52,077 nucleotides of DNA from Bacillota bacterium. GTDB lineage: Bacteria > Bacillota > DTU065. The number at the start of each line of letters is the position of its first letter. The stretch's first letter is position 1. Below, one piece after another: positions 42,237-49,977 of this stretch. The notes below the pieces were generated by a model. It saw nothing but the letters and a program-made list of their open reading frames with translations. It made no database searches and was not told where the DNA came from. Position numbers and translations under genes: made by a program. The DNA is taken from positions 1-52,077 of the forward strand of contig JAHDNZ010000075.1 of the NCBI GenBank assembly GCA_018435125.1, in the 5' to 3' direction.

Positions 42237-42294
42237 GTCAAATTGGCAGAGATTTTCCCGTCAATTTGACTTTTTAAAATATTATTCATATGGT
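42237..42294 (+). promoter_or_regulatory. Hairpin with T-run overlapping a possible promoter
   Basis: GTCAAATTG (42237-42245) pairs with CAATTTGAC (42262-42270), then TTTTT. The same bases supply a -35 TTGACT (42266-42271) that is 17 nt from TATGGT (42289-42294), a plausible promoter for the gene at 42361. The 347-bp gap 42014-42360 shows nothing else I recognise. Confidence 0.4.
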
Positions 42295-42360
42295 AAGATT
42301 AGAATGAGTAACCTCAAATGAGAGTCTATGTCAAAAAAGGTACCAAGGAGGGATATCGTT

Positions 42361-44019
42361 ATGAAAGCAAATAAAATATTGGCTACTATTTTAGCAGTTC
42401 TCAGCTTATCACTATTTGCATTAGCTGGTATAGATCTAACCGATCCTACACAAACAGGAGGAAAGACATCCGGAACATTGCCTGGTTTAGGCACCACATA
42501 TATCGAAGGAAAGCTTTATTCAGCAGGTGGGCAACCTCTTAAAGAAGGTAAAATTTACATCTCTATCGGCTCAAAATCTTACCAAGCCTACAGCGATTTT
42601 CAAGGTTATTTTCGCCTTAATCTACCCCTTGGTGAATTACCAAACATGATTATTTTACAAGTTGAAGCCAACGGGTATATACCGGAAAATCGAGTTTATT
42701 ATACTAGTAACCTTAGACAAAATGATTATTCTTTTAATTTAGCTCCCCTTCATGGCAACTATATTCTTATCGATCCCAGGGCTCACCACCTTGGTGATGA
42801 TCTCTACACCGGTCTTGCCAATTCCCAATTCCAACTGCCTACCGAAGGACTTAGATATCAGACCAGTTTTAATTTACCGCTTCCACCGGGTCAAATCGAG
42901 AGAGCTATTTTACGCCTCACAGTTAAGGGAGCTGAATTTAACAACCCGATTGAAATAAATGGTCATAAAGTTGGTTATTTAAAACTAAAAAACAATTTTG
43001 GCAACTCGGGTGAATTGCAGCTGGAAATACCAGCAAATGTGCTAAGAAACGGCTCAAATACCCTTAGTATTTCTTCATATTACGACAATGACTACGATGA
43101 TTTTGAGTTTTCCAATGTACGTTTAGAAATAGTACCCAAGCAGGTCTTTAACGCTCCCAAAATTGAAATCCACGAGCCTTTAGATGGCTCGCAAATAACC
43201 AGCTATGACCTACCTGCTAAAGTTAACTTAAAAGCTACCGTCTCAGCCGATTATAATATCAGCTCCATTGCTGTTAACGGTAAAATACTAGGTGGTGTTT
43301 GGGGACGCTATGCAGGCATTAATGAAATCCTATCTTTGTCTGCCGGCAGAAACACAATTACTATTGAAGCTTCCGACATCTACGGTCAAACCACCAAAAA
43401 GACCCTTGCACTTACTGTCTTAAGCTATCCCTCATTTTCTTACAGTTTAAACGAATTATTTTCGCTTAGTTTTCTTAACGAGCATCAAAACGCCTTACGC
43501 TATCTGCAAAACTCACTTCAGGAAAATACACTCGCTATTTATTACCCTATGTGGGGTGAAAAACACTTTCACTCTTCTTTCCTGGAAAGATATCGCTTTT
43601 TAGATACCAATCGTTTAGATCTCCCGGCTGTTTTTAGAAACGGCGAGACCAAGATCACCAACTTTAGCTCTTACTATTCGCCTTATATAGCCAATCTAGT
43701 TCCCCAGTTTAATTCCTCCTACCGTGATACATCAACTTATAACCGTCTAAGTGGAAAACTTAATCTTGAGTATATTCCCGCTAATATTTACCGGGATCTA
43801 GCTATCTATCTAATCTTGGCAGAGACTAATGGTTATAACACCAACTACGTTGAAGCCAGAGAGGTTTTTCAAACAACTAGAAATCGCTCTTATCAAACTA
43901 GCTCCCTTAGTATTGATATTCCTGTTTCTTTTTCACAATCGCCCAAAACTCAATACCGCTATATTTTAGCCATACACGATGCCAATACCAAAGAGCTTTT
44001 ATACTGTAGGTTCTTTTAG
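42361..44019 (+). CDS. Exported multidomain surface protein (CarboxypepD_reg plus Ig-like)
   Basis: The ATG at 42361 follows AGGAGG by 9 nt; the longer frame from 42328 overlaps this site. Protein of 552 residues: signal peptide (MKANKILATILAVLSLSLFALA), carboxypeptidase-regulatory-like domain (about 45-130, EGKLYSAGGQPLKEGKIYI), a beta region with NPIEINGHKVGYLKL and VLRNGSNTLSISSYY typical of sugar-binding sandwich modules (about 175-260), an Ig-like domain (about 268-360, IEIHEPLDGSQITSYDLPAKV), and an unrecognised C-terminal part rich in Tyr and Asn. Probably extracellular, glycan-binding or adhesive. Monocistronic. Confidence 0.75.
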   Translation: MKANKILATILAVLSLSLFALAGIDLTDPTQTGGKTSGTLPGLGTTYIEGKLYSAGGQPLKEGKIYISIGSKSYQAYSDFQGYFRLNLPLGELPNMIILQVEANGYIPENRVYYTSNLRQNDYSFNLAPLHGNYILIDPRAHHLGDDLYTGLANSQFQLPTEGLRYQTSFNLPLPPGQIERAILRLTVKGAEFNNPIEINGHKVGYLKLKNNFGNSGELQLEIPANVLRNGSNTLSISSYYDNDYDDFEFSNVRLEIVPKQVFNAPKIEIHEPLDGSQITSYDLPAKVNLKATVSADYNISSIAVNGKILGGVWGRYAGINEILSLSAGRNTITIEASDIYGQTTKKTLALTVLSYPSFSYSLNELFSLSFLNEHQNALRYLQNSLQENTLAIYYPMWGEKHFHSSFLERYRFLDTNRLDLPAVFRNGETKITNFSSYYSPYIANLVPQFNSSYRDTSTYNRLSGKLNLEYIPANIYRDLAIYLILAETNGYNTNYVEAREVFQTTRNRSYQTSSLSIDIPVSFSQSPKTQYRYILAIHDANTKELLYCRFF

Positions 44020-44070
44020 AGCATTGACCTTTATGCTAATTTATTTCAAATAATATAAAAACCCTAACGG

Positions 44071-44096
44071 AAAAAAGCGCCTTAAGGCGCTTTTTT
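44071..44096. terminator. Bidirectional terminator
   Basis: AAAAAAGCGCC (44071-44081), TTAA, GGCGCTTTTTT (44086-44096). It overlaps the stop codon of the rlmI-like gene. Confidence 0.9.
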
Positions 44097-45255
44097 AACA
44101 GACTTTGACCCAAAGGCACTTTAAATAAAGGCTTTCGGGAATAAACAAATTCCAGGGGTGATCTAGGGATTGATACGTTACTCCTAAAACCTGTAAACTT
44201 TGTTCTGATTCGAAGTAAGCTCTTCTTAAAGCATTTATTAAAAGGTCTAGATCAGCTGCAAAAGCACAACTACAAAGGCCAAGAATACCTTCTTTCTTCA
44301 GATGTGGTCTGGCTAAAGAAACTATGTTTTGAAAGATTGTCAGGCCCTTTTTCTTATCCTCTTTCTTTTTTATCAAAGCGGGCGGATCGAGTACAATAAT
44401 ATCAAAGGGAGGGCCTTTATAGTCTTTGAGGTAATCTTCATAGTAAGTATTGATAAACTCCACATTGCTTAGTTTATTTAAGGCTGCATTTTCAAGGCCT
44501 AAGTTTACTGAGTCTTGATCTTTATCCAAAGCGATAACCTTGGCTGCCCCGGCTTTGGCCATGTTAAGGGCAAAGCCGCCTGTATACGCAAAAGCGTCTA
44601 AGGCCAAAGCATTTGGTGGCGTTAGTTTCCTTACCCATAACCTTGAATCTCTCTGATCAAAGAAAAAGCCTGTTTTTTGACCTTTTTTGATATCCACCTT
44701 ATATTTAATACCATGTTCTTCGATAATTAATTGGTCTGGTGGTAACTCACCATAAAGGAGTCCTACATGGCGAGTAAGAATATCTGCTTGACTAGACTCA
44801 AAGTCACTGCGTTCAAATATCCCTCTAGGCTTTATTACCTCTACTAAAGCTGTTATTAATAACTCCTTATAGCGTTCCATACCGATATTTCTAATTTGAA
44901 TTGCCAGGTAGTCGCCATATTTATCGGCTATAACTCCGGGGAGTTGATCGGCTTCGGCATGAAGCAGGCGATAGGAGTCTGTAAAATATGCTTCTCTTTT
45001 TCGTAAAGCTGTTTTTACTCTGGTAATAAAAAAGGCAGTATCGATCTCTTCATCTTTAGTTGTTAGCATTCTCACCGCCACATTGGATTTGGAGTAAAAA
45101 CCTTTGCCCAAAAACTGATAGTCCTGACTGAAGACATTACATATTGCTCCGTCTTCTTCTTTACCTTCAACGTTTTTTATTTCATCGCGAAAGACATTGG
45201 GGTAGCCATTTTTAATTTTTATTTCTCGATTGGATTTTAGAAACACTAGCAGCAT
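44095..45255 (-). CDS. Class I rRNA methyltransferase, RlmI/RlmK-type
   Basis: SAM-dependent 23S rRNA cytosine-C5 methyltransferase-like protein of 386 residues. N-terminal PUA-like domain (about 1-75), a middle domain with YRLLHAEADQLPGVIADKYGDYL, then the Rossmann catalytic part with ALDAFAYTGGFALNMAKAGA (SAM site about 213-232), VIALDKDQDSV, FDIIVLDPPALIKKKED and the LGLCSCAF segment holding the catalytic Cys. Divergent from dinB with only 39 bp between the starts, so both promoters must overlap. Target base inferred from family only. Confidence 0.9.
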   Translation of the reverse strand: MLLVFLKSNREIKIKNGYPNVFRDEIKNVEGKEEDGAICNVFSQDYQFLGKGFYSKSNVAVRMLTTKDEEIDTAFFITRVKTALRKREAYFTDSYRLLHAEADQLPGVIADKYGDYLAIQIRNIGMERYKELLITALVEVIKPRGIFERSDFESSQADILTRHVGLLYGELPPDQLIIEEHGIKYKVDIKKGQKTGFFFDQRDSRLWVRKLTPPNALALDAFAYTGGFALNMAKAGAAKVIALDKDQDSVNLGLENAALNKLSNVEFINTYYEDYLKDYKGPPFDIIVLDPPALIKKKEDKKKGLTIFQNIVSLARPHLKKEGILGLCSCAFAADLDLLINALRRAYFESEQSLQVLGVTYQSLDHPWNLFIPESLYLKCLWVKVC

Positions 45256-45294
45256 CTTTTCCCCTCATTTCTAACCCCAAAAAGAGGTGAGATT

Positions 45295-46428
45295 ATGTCC
45301 AGAACTATTGTTCATGTTGATATGGATGCTTTTTTTGCTGCGGTTGAGATTAGAGATAACCCCCATCTTGCTGGAAAACCCGTTATTATTGGCGGTGATC
45401 TAGATTCCACGCGCGGAGTGGTTTCTACCTGCTCATATGAAGCAAGAAAATTCGGGGTGCACTCAGCTATGCCGATAGTTCAGGCCCGAAAGCTATGTCC
45501 CCAGGGAATATTTTTAAAAGGCAGCCTGGAGAAGTATGCGGCCATCTCCAGAGAATTAATGTTTCTTTTTGATGAGTTTACACCTTTAGTGCAACCTCTT
45601 TCCATCGATGAAGCTTTTTTAGATATGTCTGGCTGTGAACATTTTTATAAGGACCTTAATTCTATGGGACAAAGTATTAAAAAACGTATCCATGAAAAGC
45701 TCCGTCTAACTGCAAGCATTGGTATCGCTCCCAATATGTTTTTGGCCAAACTCGCTTCGGAAAAACAAAAACCAGATGGACTCACTATTGTCACTAATCC
45801 TCTTGCCTTTTTAGATACCATACCCCTAGAGAAGATGTGGGGTGTCGGTAAACAGACCTATGAAAAACTAATTTCTTTAGGGATTGATGATATTCCTGCT
45901 TTAAGAAAGACCCCCCTAGATACCTTAGTCAGAAGCTTAGGTAAACAAGGATATCAACTTTATCAACTCGCACGTGGAATCGATAACCGCCTAGTTGAAC
46001 CCAATACAAGCACTAAATCCTTAGGTGCTGAAGAAACCTATGCTGAAAATATTAAAGGTGAAGCTGTACACAATGAATTGATCCTTTTGACTGATAAAAC
46101 AACTCGGCGCTTAAGAAAACTAGGTCTACAATGCCGTACGGTTACAGTTAAGTTTCGTTACCCTGATTTTACCACCTTTGAAAAGAGTCGCTCCTTAACT
46201 GAAGCTACTGCTGATACCGATCTTTTGCTGGCTACAGTCTTAGATCTTGCCAAACCTTTTGTGGGACCATTTCGGCTTTTAGGTGTCTCACTCAGTAACT
46301 TTACTAGTGCTAAGACTCAAAGCCTTTTTACTAAAAAAGACAATCTGGTACTTTGGCAAACTATCGATAATTTAAGAGAAAAAGGCTTTGATATCAAAAA
46401 AGCAACTACCTTAAAAAAGGACACCTGA
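45295..46428 (+). CDS. dinB: DNA polymerase IV
   Basis: Y-family translesion polymerase of 377 residues. Catalytic acidic residues in HVDMDAFFAAVE and PLSIDEAFLDMSGC, the conserved STCSYEARKFGVHSAMP, ASIGIAPNMFLAKLASEKQKPDGL and WGVGKQTYEKL (helix-hairpin-helix), and a little-finger domain at about 240-350. No beta-clamp-binding peptide is obvious at the C-terminus (ATTLKKDT). AGAGGTG precedes the ATG. No LexA/SOS box is recognisable in the short upstream gap. Confidence 0.94.
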   Translation: MSRTIVHVDMDAFFAAVEIRDNPHLAGKPVIIGGDLDSTRGVVSTCSYEARKFGVHSAMPIVQARKLCPQGIFLKGSLEKYAAISRELMFLFDEFTPLVQPLSIDEAFLDMSGCEHFYKDLNSMGQSIKKRIHEKLRLTASIGIAPNMFLAKLASEKQKPDGLTIVTNPLAFLDTIPLEKMWGVGKQTYEKLISLGIDDIPALRKTPLDTLVRSLGKQGYQLYQLARGIDNRLVEPNTSTKSLGAEETYAENIKGEAVHNELILLTDKTTRRLRKLGLQCRTVTVKFRYPDFTTFEKSRSLTEATADTDLLLATVLDLAKPFVGPFRLLGVSLSNFTSAKTQSLFTKKDNLVLWQTIDNLREKGFDIKKATTLKKDT

Positions 46429-46536
46429 TATTTTACCTACTACCCTTTAATGCCATACCAACAAAATAAATCTGCAAACAAGCGGGGCTTAAATTAAAGT
46501 CCCTCCTCTTTATATAATTACAGGAGGAGCAGCGAT

Positions 46537-46832
46537 ATGAGGTATTTATATCCTGCTATATTTAAGACTCTTGAAAATGGAGACTATTTTATTAGTGCTC
46601 CTGACTTACCAGGCTGTTTGACAGAAGGTAAAAATCTACTAAACGCTTTAGATATAGCTAAAGATGCTATATCTGTGGCTTTACGACGCTTAGAAATAAT
46701 AACGAGCCTATTCTCCCCGCGTCAAACATTGCGGATATAACGTGTAACAAAGATGAATTTGTAAACCTTATAGCCATTTATACAATAGAGTATCGTAATT
46801 TCTACGATACTCGAGCTACCAAAAAACGTTGA
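46537..46832 (+). pseudogene. Frameshifted hicB-like antitoxin remnant
   Basis: The first frame (MRYLYPAIFKTLENGDYFISAPDLPGCLTEGK... to about 46695) is a HicB-type antitoxin N-terminus. It then runs into unrelated residues and a stop at 46740. In the next frame from about 46698 the expected continuation appears: NNEPILPASNIADI, then CNKDEFVNLIAIYTIEYRNFYDTRATKK, ending at a TGA (46830). So one base is missing near 46696, and the usual C-terminal DNA-binding helix is also lost. No hicA toxin gene lies on either side. AGGAGG precedes the ATG. A decayed solitary antitoxin is the likely reading; a sequencing error could explain the shift but not the missing tail. Confidence 0.78.
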
Positions 46833-46866
46833 CTGACCGTTTGCCTTTAGTAATATACCACAGCCC

Positions 46867-46887
46867 TTAGCCCTAAAATAGGGCTAA
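46867..46887. repeat. 9-bp perfect inverted repeat
   Basis: TTAGCCCTA (46867-46875), AAA, TAGGGCTAA (46879-46887). It lies in the ~180-bp space between the hicB remnant and the metallophosphoesterase gene. No T-run follows; an operator is possible. A second hairpin (46788-46797/46803-46812, 10 bp) lies inside the remnant. Confidence 0.5.
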
Positions 46888-47014
46888 TATAATGGCACTT
46901 AGAAGGAAATGGATATAAAAGCTAGTAGTGTAAATATATTGATCTAACTACCTGAAAGCATGATCTTAAGCTTGCCCTAAGATTTAGATATAAATAGAAG
47001 GAGCGATTTAGCCA

Positions 47015-47788
47015 ATGATTAACCCAACTATTCCTCAACCAATTCGAGTAGTAGTAATGTCAGATCCTCATCTAAGCTGCCAAAATGAGCGTCATTTGCA
47101 ACAATGGCAAAACGCCTTGTTGATGGCCAAAAATCAAGCACCTGACCTGTATCTTATAGCTGGAGATCTTACTGAAAAAGGCTTGAAAGAGGAAGCAGAG
47201 CTTTTTAAACAATCTTTAGCAGGGCTTGATAAGCCTTGTCTTTTTGTTCCCGGCAACCATGACCTGGGAAATAAAAGACTTAACGGTAAAGAAGGAGAGA
47301 TAAGCAGTTTAAAAATAAAAAACTATCGCACCAACTTTGGGCCTGACTTTTTGGCCAAGAACTATTTTGGTTGGCAGTTTATCTGCTTAAATTCGCAGCT
47401 ATTGCAAAGTGGTCTAAAAGAAGAAAAGAAGCAATGGGAATTCTTCAAAGATCAATTAGCGATAGATTGTCCCAAAATTATTTTGATGCATACTCCTCTT
47501 TACATAAATAGTCCTGATGAAGCGGGGGGTAGCTATTGGAATGCCGAACCTGAAATAAGGCAAGAGATGTTAACTATTATAAGAGATAAGCAGGTTTTAG
47601 CCCTTATCTCTGGCCATCTTCACCGTCTCGTTATAAATCAGGGTGTTTCCCTCTTTTTGTCTGTACCCCCACTTTCATTTGGCTTACCTGATTTTCATTT
47701 AGGTCAAAGCTTTCTAACCTTAGATTTAGATCTAAGAAACCTTCACTGGGAAATGCACTCCATAGAAAGTTTATACACTAAAATTTAA
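47015..47788 (+). CDS. Calcineurin-like metallophosphoesterase
   Basis: Protein of 257 residues with all metallophosphoesterase motifs: MSDPHLS, LIAGDLTEKG, FVPGNHDLGN, ILMHTPLY and ISGHLHRLV. It resembles the CpdA/class III cyclic-nucleotide phosphodiesterase-like branch, but cAMP activity cannot be deduced. No signal peptide. AAGGAG lies about 10 nt before the ATG. Monocistronic, followed by 69 bp before the PEGA lipoprotein. Confidence 0.88.
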   Translation: MINPTIPQPIRVVVMSDPHLSCQNERHLQQWQNALLMAKNQAPDLYLIAGDLTEKGLKEEAELFKQSLAGLDKPCLFVPGNHDLGNKRLNGKEGEISSLKIKNYRTNFGPDFLAKNYFGWQFICLNSQLLQSGLKEEKKQWEFFKDQLAIDCPKIILMHTPLYINSPDEAGGSYWNAEPEIRQEMLTIIRDKQVLALISGHLHRLVINQGVSLFLSVPPLSFGLPDFHLGQSFLTLDLDLRNLHWEMHSIESLYTKI

Positions 47789-47857
47789 ATAGCAAAAAGG
47801 TAATTTTTTCTTATACCCGAACCTAATAAGCTAGAATTACCTTTAGGGAGGCATTGT

Positions 47858-49177
47858 ATGAAAAAAAGCTTTCTTCAAAGCTTTACCACCATTCTTATTC
47901 TGATTGTTTTATCAGGATGTATTGTTAAAGAAGAGTTTGGTTATCTTTCTATCTCTAGCGACCCTCAGGAAGCTATAGTCTTTCTAGATGGTGATACAGT
48001 CGGAAAAACCAATATTAATAAACCTCTTAACTTAACCCTTAAACCAGGTTCTTACCTTTTATGTCTTTACCTAGATGGTTATAAACCCTATGAAGAAGAA
48101 ATTTACATTCTTAAAAATAAAACCACCACTATAGCCGTAACTCTAGAGCCTCTAAGCGAAAGTGGTTATCTTAGTATTAGCAGTGATACAGACGAGGCTC
48201 AAATCTATCTAAATAACCAATTTTATGGTTTAACCAAAGCCAATCAAGCTGTTAATATTACACTTAGTCCCGGAAAATACCAGCTTAAAATTATAAAAGG
48301 GCAATTGGAATATGAAAAAGAGATAGAGATCTTAAAAGATACGACACTCGCTCTAAAATGTGAACTGCAATTTAAGGTTACTATCGCTGTAGATACACAA
48401 AATGCCGAGATCTTTTATTGGCGGGACCAAAGTACGGCCACAAAACTTGACTATCCTGTGGCAACCTCTTTAGGTTTATTAGAAAGTCAGGCAGTTTTTA
48501 AGTTTAATGAACCCGGAGTCTATTGGTTTTATGCTAAAAAATCAGGGCGGGTATTTTCAGCCGAAGTAGCTGTTTTGCCTCTTAAAGAGGACAGAACTAT
48601 AAACCTTAAATCTGTCCCTGTATCTGTGGCTCGTTCAGACGAAAATACACTTATTCAAGGGAAAGCCCTTTTTGCCCCCTGGGAACTGGAGAATTTTGTC
48701 AGCATTAATGGTAGCAATCCTTATCAGATCTATGTTGCCAAATATTACCTCTATTTCGGCTCTCAGTTAGGTATCACCGGAGACTGGGCTTACTGCCAGT
48801 CGATCCATGAGACCGGCTGGTTTAAATTCGGTGGCGATGTTCCATATACCCAAAATAACTATGCGGGTCTTGGGGCAACTGGTGGTGGCAATCCAGGGAA
48901 TTATTTTAACACCCCTGAAGAAGGTGTTCTAGCACAAATACAACATCTATGGGCGTATGGTTTGCCCAGCAGTTCCGGTGACCCATTCCCTGTAAAAAAA
49001 TACCCCTTACTAACTGATGTATGGGGAATATTAGATAAACGTTATGGGTACGTAAAACGTCCCGAAAAATTCGAGTCATGGGTCTATTTAAACGGTAGAT
49101 GGGCTGTTCCCGGTACTACCTACGCCCAATGTATCCGTGATTTACACAACTCATTGATGAACTATCTTGGCTATTAG
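47858..49177 (+). CDS. PEGA-domain lipoprotein with glucosaminidase domain
   Basis: Lipoprotein of 439 residues: lipobox LSGC at residues 18-21, two PEGA repeats (about 27-92, GYLSISSDPQEAIVFLDG...; and 101-165, GYLSISSDTDEAQIYLNN...), a beta region (about 170-260), and a C-terminal glucosaminidase-type domain (about 285-435) with WAYCQSIHETGWFKFGGDVPYTQNNYAGLGATGGG, whose Glu is the likely catalytic acid. PEGA domains are thought to bind surface structures. It is followed 11 bp later by a paralogue of the same catalytic domain. Confidence 0.87.
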   Translation: MKKSFLQSFTTILILIVLSGCIVKEEFGYLSISSDPQEAIVFLDGDTVGKTNINKPLNLTLKPGSYLLCLYLDGYKPYEEEIYILKNKTTTIAVTLEPLSESGYLSISSDTDEAQIYLNNQFYGLTKANQAVNITLSPGKYQLKIIKGQLEYEKEIEILKDTTLALKCELQFKVTIAVDTQNAEIFYWRDQSTATKLDYPVATSLGLLESQAVFKFNEPGVYWFYAKKSGRVFSAEVAVLPLKEDRTINLKSVPVSVARSDENTLIQGKALFAPWELENFVSINGSNPYQIYVAKYYLYFGSQLGITGDWAYCQSIHETGWFKFGGDVPYTQNNYAGLGATGGGNPGNYFNTPEEGVLAQIQHLWAYGLPSSSGDPFPVKKYPLLTDVWGILDKRYGYVKRPEKFESWVYLNGRWAVPGTTYAQCIRDLHNSLMNYLGY

Positions 49178-49188
49178 GAGGTCTTAAT

Positions 49189-49818
49189 ATGAATAAAGTC
49201 CTAATCTGGACTCTGGTAGCAGTTATTGCCTTAGGAGTGATTGGTATGAATTTTTATAAACCGGCCAAAGTGGAAGAAACTGTTGACTGGGACAAGTTGT
49301 GGAAAGACCCTGCGATTTTTGGTCCCACGGTTTTAACCGGAGAACAGCTTGATTATTATGTCAGCCTCAAAAATCCCAACGCACCTAAGGTTGGCGAGTA
49401 TTATGTCAAATGGGGAAAATACTACGGAATCCGCGGTGATGTGGCCTTTGCGCAATCGATTCACGAAACCGGCTGGTTCAAATTCGGCGGTGATGTTGTG
49501 CCTGAACAAAATAACTACGCCGGTATCGGAACTACCGGAGGTGGGGTAAGGGGTCAGTATTTTAAAACCCCCGAAGAAGGTGTAATTGCTCAATTGCAGC
49601 ATATCTGGGCTTACGCCACCAGAGATCCCCTACCAAGCAGTCCCGAATTAGTTGATCCCCGTTTTCATCTGGTAAAAAAAGGTTGTGCACCTACTTGGCC
49701 TGATTTAGACGGTAAGTGGGCTGTTCCGGGAGTCGGCTATGGCAACCGTATTCTTAACCACTGGCGGGAAATGGTTAAGTATTTTAAACTTTTTGATCCT
49801 TTATCTGGCAGAAATTAA
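49189..49818 (+). CDS. Membrane-anchored glucosaminidase-domain protein (paralogue)
   Basis: Protein of 209 residues: N-terminal membrane anchor (VLIWTLVAVIALGVIGM), then a catalytic domain closely similar to the upstream lipoprotein: DVAFAQSIHETGWFKFGGDVVPEQNNYAGIGTTGGGVRG, EEGVIAQLQHIWAYA and GKWAVPGVGYG. Probably an endo-beta-N-acetylglucosaminidase acting on peptidoglycan. AGGAGG precedes the ATG; 11-bp gap implies one operon and a tandem duplication. Confidence 0.88.
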   Translation: MNKVLIWTLVAVIALGVIGMNFYKPAKVEETVDWDKLWKDPAIFGPTVLTGEQLDYYVSLKNPNAPKVGEYYVKWGKYYGIRGDVAFAQSIHETGWFKFGGDVVPEQNNYAGIGTTGGGVRGQYFKTPEEGVIAQLQHIWAYATRDPLPSSPELVDPRFHLVKKGCAPTWPDLDGKWAVPGVGYGNRILNHWREMVKYFKLFDPLSGRN

Positions 49819-49831
49819 CATTATTTAACAG

Positions 49832-49860
49832 AGCTTCCGATTTTGTCGGAAGCTTTAATA
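49832..49860 (+). terminator. Probable terminator after the glucosaminidase pair
   Basis: AGCTTCCGA (49832-49840), loop TTTTG, TCGGAAGCT (49846-49854), then TTAATA. The T-run is short. Confidence 0.6.
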
Positions 49861-49977
49861 CTAACCAGCTCTTAGCCTGCTAAAAACGATTTTTATTCTT
49901 AACTCTTTTCTTACTTAAGGATTAAGTGTTTCTAAACAGAAAAGTTATGAAAAATAATACTTAAAGGGGTGTCAACC

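Noticed and set aside
46433-47014. A complete hicAB toxin-antitoxin module
   Set aside because: Searched both sides of the hicB remnant in all frames by eye; no HicA-like sequence (short dsRNA-binding fold with GSHHxF motif) was found.
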